A stretch of 8,588 bases of DNA from Longimicrobiales bacterium (GTDB lineage: Bacteria > Gemmatimonadota > Gemmatimonadetes > Longimicrobiales > Gaopeijiaceae), in assembly GCA_022428035.1 (NCBI GenBank), contig JAKMDG010000081.1, positions 1 to 8,588 of the forward strand. The letters run 5' to 3'. Within the stretch, counting starts at the first letter, position 1; each line of letters starts with the position of its first letter. The notes beneath the pieces are model-generated. The model was not told where the DNA came from. It saw only the letters and a program-made list of their open reading frames with translations, and did not search any database. Shown piece by piece: positions 1 to 5,292 of the stretch. The position numbers were made by a program, and so were the translations under genes.

Positions 1-138
1 GACGGCGACCCGCCGGTCATTTCGGCCTTCGCGGATTCGTCAGAGGGCTCGGAGGTCGTGTTCGGCTACGTATTCCTGACCTCCGATCTGCCACCCGAAC
101 AGTACGGGTATAGCGGGCCGATCGAAGGAGCGTTCTGA
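1..138 (+). CDS. C-terminal fragment of an FMN-binding-domain protein (NosR/RnfG-like), partial
   Basis: An open frame enters from the left edge and ends at TGA 136-138, giving 45 visible residues. Codon choice is GC3-rich and the composition looks like a real protein, although the frame is too short and too edge-bound to have a visible start. The stretch reading GYVFLTSDLPPEQ followed by GYSGPIEG resembles, from memory, the part of FMN-binding domains (PF04205; NosR N-terminus, RnfG/NqrC) just before the segment that normally continues into a 'VGID..G.I' strand and later an FMN-attachment Ser/Thr. Here the protein stops three residues after GPIEG is reached, so the domain looks cut off. Known members sit in membranes and hold FMN for electron transfer; whether this product is functional is doubtful. 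It overlaps the convergent M28 gene by 73 bases. The family call is moderate and could be wrong given the short length. Confidence 0.55.
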   Translation, partial: DGDPPVISAFADSSEGSEVVFGYVFLTSDLPPEQYGYSGPIEGAF

Positions 139-1691
139 GTCCTTCGCGACACACGCATCGGACCTTCAGGACGCTGCGTCGGGAGTTCGACGGTCTGACG
201 CGAGACCCGCTCCGGGTCCTCGGACGCCATATAAGCGACCATGGCAGCCAGCGTCGCATTATTCCGCAGGTCATCGAACACGATCTTGTCGAACGTGTCG
301 ATGCCGGTGTGCCAGGTGTACTGGCGATAGTCCGGGTAGTCGGACTGGAAGCGGAACGACGGTGCCGGCACACAGAGGAACGACATGTGATCACTCCCTC
401 CCGATTCCGGCAGCCCGGGGATATCCAGTTCGATGTGCTGCGTGATCTCCGGTGGAATCGCCGAGAACCAGCGCGCAAAGTGAGAACCAGCCTCAGCAAA
501 ACCCATCATCCGAATGTAGTCGACCCGCCAAGTCCCATTGTCCTGGTTGAAGGCGGACTGGAGCCCGTCCATGACCTCGGGGTGATCGGCCTGAAAGTTG
601 TTGGAGCCGATCAGACCACGCTCCTCTGCGTCCCAGTGTCCAATGACGATCGTCCTGCGGGGGTTAGGATACACCGTTTTCAGGATGCGAGCCGCCTCGA
701 GCATCATGATGGTGCCAGTCCCGTTGTCCGTCGCACCGGACGCGCCATCCCATGAATCGAGATGCGCGCCGAGCAGCACGTACTCGTCGGGGAGTTCGGT
801 CCCGGGCATCGTGGCGACAACGTTGAAGGCTGGCACCGTCTCCGTGAACTCGGCTTCTGCGTTGATCCGTACATGAGGCGACTGCTCGTTCATGGCGAGC
901 CGGGTCACAAGACCGTAGTCCTCACAGCTGAGCTGGATCGTGGCGACATCTTCGGTGCTGGCGTCAAAGATCTTGTCAGCACCCCATCCATCAGACCACA
1001 GCGCCCGGAACACAGCGGCGGCTCCCGCCTGCTCGAGGCGCTGAGCCACAACGGCCTCCGCACCTCGTCCGCTTCCTTGCTGCATGCCCGCCGCCATCAG
1101 GAGTGAACGGTTCCACGACTGCTCGGCCGCACTCCGCTCCGCCTGCATGCGCGCGTACGAAGCGGGCGTGGCGCGCGCTTCCCACGACTCGGGGGCACGA
1201 CACGTCGGCTCCGGGAAGGAGATCGCCACAACTTTACCGGCGACCTGAGGAAGCCAGGCCTCGACGTCGGCCTCACTCGTCAGGGTCGGCAAGGCGATCA
1301 CCTCCGCATCGATTACGCCGTCACTGCCTGGGCTCCATGCCATCATTGTGGCATTGAGCGTGCGGACACGCGGTTCGATCAGGTCCACGTGGGTGATACC
1401 GCGCTCCCAGCCTCGCCACGTCCCGTACTCGTGTCTCTCGACGTCGACATCCCAGGAGTCATACAGACCCTCGAGCCATTCGGCTGCGTGCACGTATCCG
1501 GGGGTGCCCGTGAGGCGCGGCCCGATCGAGTCCATCAGAGTCTGCGCGAGAGGGTACACCTGCGATCCGTCCCCCATGCCCTGCTGCCACATCTGGCGGA
1601 TCACAGGGTCGGCGGTCGGGAAGGTCTGAGCCTGTATCGCCGGAGCCGCTCCCAGGCCGACCGCGACGAGTGCGAACCACATCTTCTTCAT
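66..1691 (-). CDS. Secreted M28-family zinc metallopeptidase (aminopeptidase type)
   Basis: Predicted exported aminopeptidase of 541 residues that would remove N-terminal residues from peptides outside the cytoplasm. ATG at 1691 is preferred over an in-frame start at 1742 because it opens a signal peptide (MKKMWFALVAVGLGAAPAIQAQ, about residues 1-22) and has AAGGA six bases upstream; the longer form adds an Arg-rich prefix. Residues about 130-290 look like a protease-associated (PA) domain interrupted by a long Ala/Gln/Arg-rich insertion (about 165-220). The M28 catalytic part follows: H310 and D312 in GAHLDSWDG, D322 in ATDNGTG, E356-E357 in WDAEERGLIGS (general base plus ligand), D384 in FNQDNG, and H461 in WHTGIDTFD. 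All five expected di-zinc ligands and the base are present, so it should be active. The last 24 residues are encoded antisense to the FMN-binding fragment and look like read-through rather than conserved sequence. No partner gene is evident. Confidence 0.93.
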   Translation of the reverse strand: MKKMWFALVAVGLGAAPAIQAQTFPTADPVIRQMWQQGMGDGSQVYPLAQTLMDSIGPRLTGTPGYVHAAEWLEGLYDSWDVDVERHEYGTWRGWERGITHVDLIEPRVRTLNATMMAWSPGSDGVIDAEVIALPTLTSEADVEAWLPQVAGKVVAISFPEPTCRAPESWEARATPASYARMQAERSAAEQSWNRSLLMAAGMQQGSGRGAEAVVAQRLEQAGAAAVFRALWSDGWGADKIFDASTEDVATIQLSCEDYGLVTRLAMNEQSPHVRINAEAEFTETVPAFNVVATMPGTELPDEYVLLGAHLDSWDGASGATDNGTGTIMMLEAARILKTVYPNPRRTIVIGHWDAEERGLIGSNNFQADHPEVMDGLQSAFNQDNGTWRVDYIRMMGFAEAGSHFARWFSAIPPEITQHIELDIPGLPESGGSDHMSFLCVPAPSFRFQSDYPDYRQYTWHTGIDTFDKIVFDDLRNNATLAAMVAYMASEDPERVSRQTVELPTQRPEGPMRVSRRTQNAPSIGPLYPYCSGGRSEVRNT

Positions 1692-1697
1692 CGAACG

Positions 1698-1702
1698 TCC
1701 TT
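1698..1702 (-). promoter_or_regulatory. Ribosome binding site of the M28 peptidase gene
   Basis: The minus strand reads AAGGA, then six bases, then ATG at 1691. This decides the start in favour of the signal-peptide methionine rather than the in-frame one at 1742. Confidence 0.7.
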
Positions 1703-1810
1703 CTCTGCGTCGAATGAAGCGTCGGCCGGGACCCCCGAACATCTTGCGGATCGGCCGAAGCAGTGAAAAAAGAAACCTACCCTCTTCTGGAACCCGTCAC
1801 CGCGTCACCA

Positions 1811-1851
1811 CGTCGAGGTGGTCGACATCTTCCGGTCGACCACCTCCGACG
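1811..1851 (-). terminator. Strong hairpin after the HD-GYP gene, probable terminator
   Basis: Bases 1815-1826 (GAGGTGGTCGAC) and 1835-1846 (GTCGACCACCTC) form a perfect 12-bp stem around an 8-base loop. After a one-base bulge at 1847 the stem gains four more pairs (1811-1814 with 1848-1851). It begins six bases past the stop of the minus-strand HD-GYP gene, where a terminator would be expected. No T-run follows directly; the nearest minus-strand T tract (complement of the A-run at about 1765-1770) is some 40 bases further on. It is therefore not a textbook intrinsic terminator and may instead protect the mRNA 3' end or block read-through into the M28 gene. Confidence 0.6.
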
Positions 1852-1856
1852 GGTGA

Positions 1857-2936
1857 TCATATCATGCCAGCGTCAGCGTCGATCAGCGCCTGCGTGACCT
1901 CGGGCAAGAACCACTGCCCGGCGCGCTCCGTGAGCAACGTCATTCCTTCCTCGCGCGAACGGCCCGCGCGATGGGCGCGACTCTCCAGAATCGCGACCCA
2001 GGCTTCCGAGATGCCCACGATCTGGCCGCCAAGTGAAATCTCTTCACCCCGGATGCCCGCCGGGTATCCGGATCCGTCGAGCCGCTCATGATGCTCCTGG
2101 ATGAAACGGGTCGCGTCACCCAAGTGGGTCATGGGCCTGAGAATTTCGACTCCGCGATCACAGTGACTCTGGATGATCAGAAACTCCTCGGCCGTGAGCG
2201 CACCCGCTTTTTCCACGATGTAGTCGGGGACCGCCATCATTCCCACGTCATGAAGGAGACCGGCAACACGAACAGACTCGACCTCGTCGTCCGTGAGCCC
2301 CAGAGCGCCGGCGATGGCCACCGCCTGGAGTGCTACGCTTCGGCTGTGCCCATAGAAGTGAGGGCTTCGCAAATCGAGTGCGTTCGAAAACGCCGCCAAC
2401 GTCGACAGCGTGACCTGCCGGATCGCATCCTCTCTTCGCTTCAGCTCCACCTTCATCCAGGCGACCATAGCCCGATGGTGCCGGTCCCCTGCCCGCTGGT
2501 GGAAGGCCCGCTGGACCGCACGAGCCAACGCGATGGGTTCGGGCGGTTTGATGATGTAATCCGTGAAGCCCATCCGCAGTGCAGACTGCGCGGTCGTCTC
2601 ATCTCCCCGCCCCGTGAGCAGGAGCATCTTGATGTCTGGGTCGACGCCAAGGGCATGCTCCGCCAGTTCGATGCCCGACATCTCCGGCATCTCGAAATCC
2701 GTCACCAGCACGATGGGCTCGTCCGAGACCAGATGCACGAGGACCTCAGAAGCACGCGCGAACGTCTGGACTTGGAACCCCGCTGCCTCCAGAATCGACT
2801 GGTTCAGGAGGGCTGAGGCCTCCTCGTCATCGACGATCAGCACCAGACCAGCCCCGCTGTCCGGCAATTCGAAGTGGAGATCCAATTCGACGGCGTCGTC
2901 GTCGAGCGGTGATGTGTAGTCTTCAATCTCGCGCAT
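1857..2936 (-). CDS. Response regulator with HD-GYP output domain (candidate c-di-GMP phosphodiesterase)
   Basis: A cytoplasmic two-component output protein of 359 residues. Residues about 31-145 are a receiver domain: acidic D36/D37, phospho-acceptor D80 in LVTDFEMPEMSG, T108 in LLTGR and K130 in IIKPPEP. A short helical linker (about 146-175) leads to an HD-GYP domain (about 176-359) with H197 in YGHSRSV, HD at 229-230 in GLLHDVGMM, H258 in QSHCDRG, H282-H283 and the GYP signature in EHHERLDGSGYPAG. Family members hydrolyse cyclic di-GMP when phosphorylated. Two usual metal-site positions differ: the early Glu appears as N185, and the late 'ADxxDAL' segment reads SEAWVAIL (E311 for Asp, V314 for the second Asp). 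Activity is thus uncertain. The N-terminal 30 residues are acidic and unlike either domain. No cognate kinase is visible nearby. The Shine-Dalgarno is weak (AGGG). Confidence 0.92.
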   Translation of the reverse strand: MREIEDYTSPLDDDAVELDLHFELPDSGAGLVLIVDDEEASALLNQSILEAAGFQVQTFARASEVLVHLVSDEPIVLVTDFEMPEMSGIELAEHALGVDPDIKMLLLTGRGDETTAQSALRMGFTDYIIKPPEPIALARAVQRAFHQRAGDRHHRAMVAWMKVELKRREDAIRQVTLSTLAAFSNALDLRSPHFYGHSRSVALQAVAIAGALGLTDDEVESVRVAGLLHDVGMMAVPDYIVEKAGALTAEEFLIIQSHCDRGVEILRPMTHLGDATRFIQEHHERLDGSGYPAGIRGEEISLGGQIVGISEAWVAILESRAHRAGRSREEGMTLLTERAGQWFLPEVTQALIDADAGMI

Positions 2937-2991
2937 GGGGAGCCCTGGGGTCCGCGCACGAAGTCGGACTCTTCCAGTTCTTTTTGTAGGG

Positions 2992-3007
2992 ATCGTAAAG
3001 CTACGAT
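2992..3007. repeat. Inverted repeat in the divergent promoter region
   Basis: ATCGTA (2992-2997), AAGC, TACGAT (3002-3007) is a perfect 6-bp palindrome with a four-base spacer, lying between the divergent HD-GYP and creatininase-like genes. The right arm, TACGAT, could double as a weak sigma-70 -10 element for the plus-strand gene, but no good -35 sits at the right distance. An operator half of some regulator is possible; the binding protein is unknown. Confidence 0.4.
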
Positions 3008-3012
3008 TCTCA

Positions 3013-3031
3013 AGTGGTTAGGCTAACCTTG
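3013..3031. promoter_or_regulatory. DtxR/IdeR-like operator (iron-box core) upstream of the creatininase-like gene
   Basis: GGTTAG (3016-3021), G, CTAACC (3023-3028) is a perfect palindrome 36 bases before the start codon at 3064. The 13-base core is identical to the centre of the 19-base IdeR/DtxR consensus TTAGGTTAGGCTAACCTAA; the outer positions fit poorly, so the total is 14 of 19. An outer CAA/TTG pair (3011-3013, 3029-3031) extends the dyad with a two-base bulge. Proteins of this family bind such sites with Fe(II) or Mn(II) and repress. That a DtxR-family regulator controls this gene is inference from sequence match and position only. Confidence 0.45.
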
Positions 3032-3052
3032 AAGTGTCAAGTCATTCGCGAC

Positions 3053-3056
3053 GGAG
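3053..3056 (+). promoter_or_regulatory. Ribosome binding site of the creatininase-like gene
   Basis: GGAG lies seven bases before ATG 3064. It selects this methionine, which opens a signal peptide, over an in-frame one at 3034 that has no such site and would place charged residues ahead of the signal. Confidence 0.65.
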
Positions 3057-3063
3057 AAATCAA

Positions 3064-3915
3064 ATGAAGAAGTCCGTGCTCGTCGGAATCGCCATGCTCA
3101 CCGCCGGTGTCATGCCGTACGCCGCATCCGCGCAGAGCGATGAGATGAAGGACATGAACACCTTTCCGCGCCCGATCGCGCTGGCAGACAACGTCTGGAT
3201 CGAGGAACTCACGATGCCGGAGGTCCGAGACCTCCTCGCAGATGGTTGGAAGACCGCACTGATCCTGACCGGTGGCATCGAGGAGAACGGTCCCTATCTG
3301 ACCACGGGCAAGCACAACCACGTACTCCGTGTCATGGGCGAATCCATCGCACGTGAGTTCGGGCAGACGCTGGTTGCTCCCATCGTGACGATCGAACCCG
3401 GCAACCCGGAGCGGGCGACCAGCCCGGGTGGCATTCGCTACTCGCAAGAGACATACCGCGCGGTCCTCCGCGACTACGCCGTCAGCCTGAAAGCTCAGGG
3501 CTTCACCAGCATCTTCCTGTTGGGCGACAGCGGCGGGAATCTCCGCGGCATGCAGGACGTGGCCGATGCACTCCGGGAGGAGTGGGCGGACGACGACGTC
3601 GTCATCGCCCACATCCCCGAGTACTACAACTATCAGGATGTGCTGGCCTTTCAGCGCGACGAGCTCGGAATCGACGAAGATCCGCGACTTGAAGGGCTCC
3701 ACGACGACTACTACATCACCACCATCATCATGAACGATGATCCGGAGTACGTGCGACTCGCTCAGCGGATCGACGCCGGAAAAGCCTCGATCAACGACAT
3801 CAGCATCCTCCCCATCGACGAAGCACTCGAGCACGGCAGGCGGCTGATCGAGTTCCGGACCGACGCTACAATCGAGGCGATGAGAGCAGCCATCGCGGAG
3901 CAGCGTCGGCGCTAG
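3064..3915 (+). CDS. Secreted creatininase-family protein with altered metal site
   Basis: An exported protein of 283 residues with a signal peptide (MKKSVLVGIAMLTAGVMPYAASA, about 1-23). The fold family is recognised from residues 65-79 (ALILTGGIEENGPYL), 82-85 (GKHN), the SPGGIRYSQET block near 120-130 and LLGDSGGN at 152-159, which match the order of creatininase (creatinine amidohydrolase) motifs. Classical members bind two metals through Glu and His of EQHG, an Asp, and His of NGHGGN. Here the first motif is E73-E74-N75, the Asp position reads H84, and the last His is S156. The later 'HAGEFETS' block reads H213-D-D-Y-Y. From memory, a signal-peptide subfamily already has EQNG and GKHN but keeps GDHGG, so S156 is the unusual change. 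Creatinine is unlikely to be the substrate; the true one is unknown. It is transcribed divergently from the HD-GYP gene, behind a DtxR-like box. Confidence 0.82.
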   Translation: MKKSVLVGIAMLTAGVMPYAASAQSDEMKDMNTFPRPIALADNVWIEELTMPEVRDLLADGWKTALILTGGIEENGPYLTTGKHNHVLRVMGESIAREFGQTLVAPIVTIEPGNPERATSPGGIRYSQETYRAVLRDYAVSLKAQGFTSIFLLGDSGGNLRGMQDVADALREEWADDDVVIAHIPEYYNYQDVLAFQRDELGIDEDPRLEGLHDDYYITTIIMNDDPEYVRLAQRIDAGKASINDISILPIDEALEHGRRLIEFRTDATIEAMRAAIAEQRRR

Positions 3916-4070
3916 AACGCCAAGAGCCGTGTCAGCTTCGCGGTCCAGCAGCGGCCCGGCCTGTCATCGCCATCTATGCTGCAGTCATCGGAGCCACCGA
4001 CGCGTGGGAGCGGACGGACATGGACCAGGTCTGGGCGTCTGCCTGAAACTCCCCAAGGACACATTCCGGC

Positions 4071-4087
4071 CGCGCGAGCCTCGCGCG
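4071..4087. repeat. Short CG-rich hairpin
   Basis: CGCGCGA (4071-4077) and TCGCGCG (4081-4087) pair perfectly around a three-base GCC loop. It lies between convergent genes, with no T-run on either side. It may aid transcript ending with the neighbouring hairpin, or may be chance in CG-rich DNA. Confidence 0.4.
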
Positions 4088-4134
4088 TCGACCCGATGCA
4101 CACGCGGCGTTACGAATAACGAGGAGCTGAGTGC

Positions 4135-4160
4135 GGGGCCCTCCCGTCCCGGAGGGCCCC
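4135..4160. terminator. Candidate bidirectional terminator hairpin between convergent genes
   Basis: GGGGCCCTCC (4135-4144) and GGAGGGCCCC (4151-4160) form a perfect 10-bp stem with a six-base loop, 26 bases past the stop of the minus-strand oxidoreductase gene and about 220 bases past the plus-strand stop. The stem is nearly all G:C. No T tract follows on either strand, so it is at best a U-less terminator. Confidence 0.5.
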
Positions 4161-4185
4161 CCGGCAGCTTGTCCGAGCCGGTACC

Positions 4186-5166
4186 CTAGCCGGGCACCAA
4201 CACCGTCGACCCCACCGTCTCCCGCGCCTCCAGCGCCCGGTGAGCGGCGGCGACCTCATGCAGAGAATACCGTACCCCAATGTGCGGCCGGACCTTACCG
4301 TGGCGCACCATGTCGAAGAGCGCCTGGATGCCGTCTGCCGTCTCTTCGGGGGCGGCGTAGTAGTCCCCGAGCCGCGGCCGCGTGAGAAAGAGAGATCGAT
4401 GCTTGGCGAGGACCAGCGGCGAGATTGGCTCGACCGGTCCTGAAGCGTTCCCGAACGTGACCAACATGCCACGTCGCGACAGCGAGTGGAGGGAGGCTTC
4501 GAATGTGCTGGCGCCCACAGAGTCATAAGCAACCTGACATCCCTCGCCATCCGTGATCTCGGCGACCCGCTCGCTGATGTTCTCCTCACGATACAGGATT
4601 ACGTGATTGCAGCCGTTGGCCTTGGCAAGCTCACCCTTCTCCGGGCTGCCTACCGTCCCGATCACGTTTGCGCCCAGCGCGCTCAGCCACTGGCATGCGA
4701 TCAGGCCCACACCGCCGGCGGCGGCGGTCAGGAGGACGTTGTCACCGGCCTGCACGGCGTACGTCCGCCGTACCAGATACTCGACCGTGCACCCCTTCAA
4801 CATCATGGCGGCGGCGGTCACGTCGCTGATGTCGTCTGGAAGCTCGACCAGGCGGCTCCGTGGCATGACCCGCACCTCGCAGTACGACCCGATCGGACCA
4901 TTGCTGGTATACGCAACCCGGGCACCGATCTGCAGGTCATCGACGTCATCCCCGACGGCTTCGACGACACCGGCCCCCTCCGCACCCGGCGTGAACGGGA
5001 GCTCCGCCGGGTACAGGCCGGTTCTGTGGTATACGTCGATGAAGTTCAATCCGATCGCCGTGTGCCGGATCCTGACCTCACCCGGCCCCGGCGTACCGGG
5101 ATCCTGATCCACCCACTCCAGCACCTCGGGTCCACCTAGCTGCGACACGACAATCGCGCCACTCAT
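4186..5166 (-). CDS. qorA: NADPH:quinone oxidoreductase, zinc-free MDR family (QorA-like)
   Basis: A cytoplasmic medium-chain reductase of 326 residues, almost the same length as E. coli QorA, which it resembles motif by motif from memory. It would transfer electrons from NADPH to quinones or other enone-type acceptors. The N-terminal GroES-like domain carries NFIDVYHRTGLYP (41-53) and TPGAEGAGVVEAVG (59-72). The Rossmann domain has AAAGGVGLIACQW (148-160) for NADPH, then VIGTVGS, YDSVG (214-218), RRGMLVTFGNASGPV (231-245) and LTRPRLGDY (261-269). The Cys/His zinc ligands of alcohol dehydrogenases are absent, as expected for quinone reductases. ATG 5166 is chosen because GGAG lies six bases upstream; a longer frame to 5205 adds 13 residues without family support. 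It is convergent with the creatininase-like gene and divergent from the M14 gene over 126 bases, with no visible redox partner. Confidence 0.93.
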   Translation of the reverse strand: MSGAIVVSQLGGPEVLEWVDQDPGTPGPGEVRIRHTAIGLNFIDVYHRTGLYPAELPFTPGAEGAGVVEAVGDDVDDLQIGARVAYTSNGPIGSYCEVRVMPRSRLVELPDDISDVTAAAMMLKGCTVEYLVRRTYAVQAGDNVLLTAAAGGVGLIACQWLSALGANVIGTVGSPEKGELAKANGCNHVILYREENISERVAEITDGEGCQVAYDSVGASTFEASLHSLSRRGMLVTFGNASGPVEPISPLVLAKHRSLFLTRPRLGDYYAAPEETADGIQALFDMVRHGKVRPHIGVRYSLHEVAAAHRALEARETVGSTVLVPG

Positions 5167-5292
5167 TGGCAACTCCACACATCGAACGAAAACAGGCGTC
5201 GGCAATCTATGAGGGAGCCCCCCTCCCCGCCTCTCGGTACCGTTTCTACTTTCCCTCTATCGAAATTCCGATCACACGAAGCCAGGACCCTC
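5167..5292. promoter_or_regulatory. Divergent promoter region between qorA and the M14 peptidase gene
   Basis: The 126 bases must hold the promoters of both flanking genes. The plus strand contains a pyrimidine-rich, AT-richer stretch (about 5243-5275) likely to include the M14 promoter, and a short GGGAG/CTCCC dyad near 5212-5228. No convincing -35/-10 pair could be assigned on either strand. Confidence 0.4.

Larger units (their letters stand above)
3916..4185. other. 270-base convergent intergenic stretch
   Basis: This lies between the 3' ends of the creatininase-like gene (+) and the quinone oxidoreductase gene (-). Apart from two GC-rich hairpins (4071-4087 and 4135-4160) I see nothing in it. 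Short open frames on both strands are Arg/Pro/Ser-rich without a ribosome binding site and do not look like proteins. No tRNA-like fold was found by eye. Confidence 0.6.

Noticed and set aside
1692..1742. N-terminal extension of the M28 gene starting at 1742
   Set aside because: The added residues are Arg-rich and precede a classic signal peptide. AAGGA at 1698-1702 supports the start at 1691.
1764..1778. T-run on the minus strand as part of an intrinsic terminator
   Set aside because: It is about 40 bases from the strong hairpin at 1811-1851, and only a weak stem can be drawn next to it. It may instead belong to the M28 promoter.
1792..1815. Short direct repeats CGTCACC / CGTCACCA
   Set aside because: There are only two copies of about seven bases in GC-rich DNA, with no further units; chance is enough to explain them.
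2088..2816. 242-residue plus-strand open frame
   Set aside because: It is antisense to the REC/HD-GYP gene, whose domains are unmistakable. The frame's Arg/His-rich sequence is a shadow.
3037..3834. 265-residue minus-strand open frame
   Set aside because: It is antisense to the creatininase-like gene, rich in Val/Asp from mirrored codons, with no family motif. The plus-strand frame has a signal peptide and motifs.
3916..4130. Possible small gene or pseudogene after the creatininase-like gene
   Set aside because: Frames there are Arg/Ser/Pro-rich, lack ribosome binding sites and show no similarity I recognise to any family.
5209..5292. N-terminal extension of the M14 gene starting at 5209
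   Set aside because: The extra 28 residues precede a clear signal peptide and lack a ribosome binding site; the start at 5293 has one.
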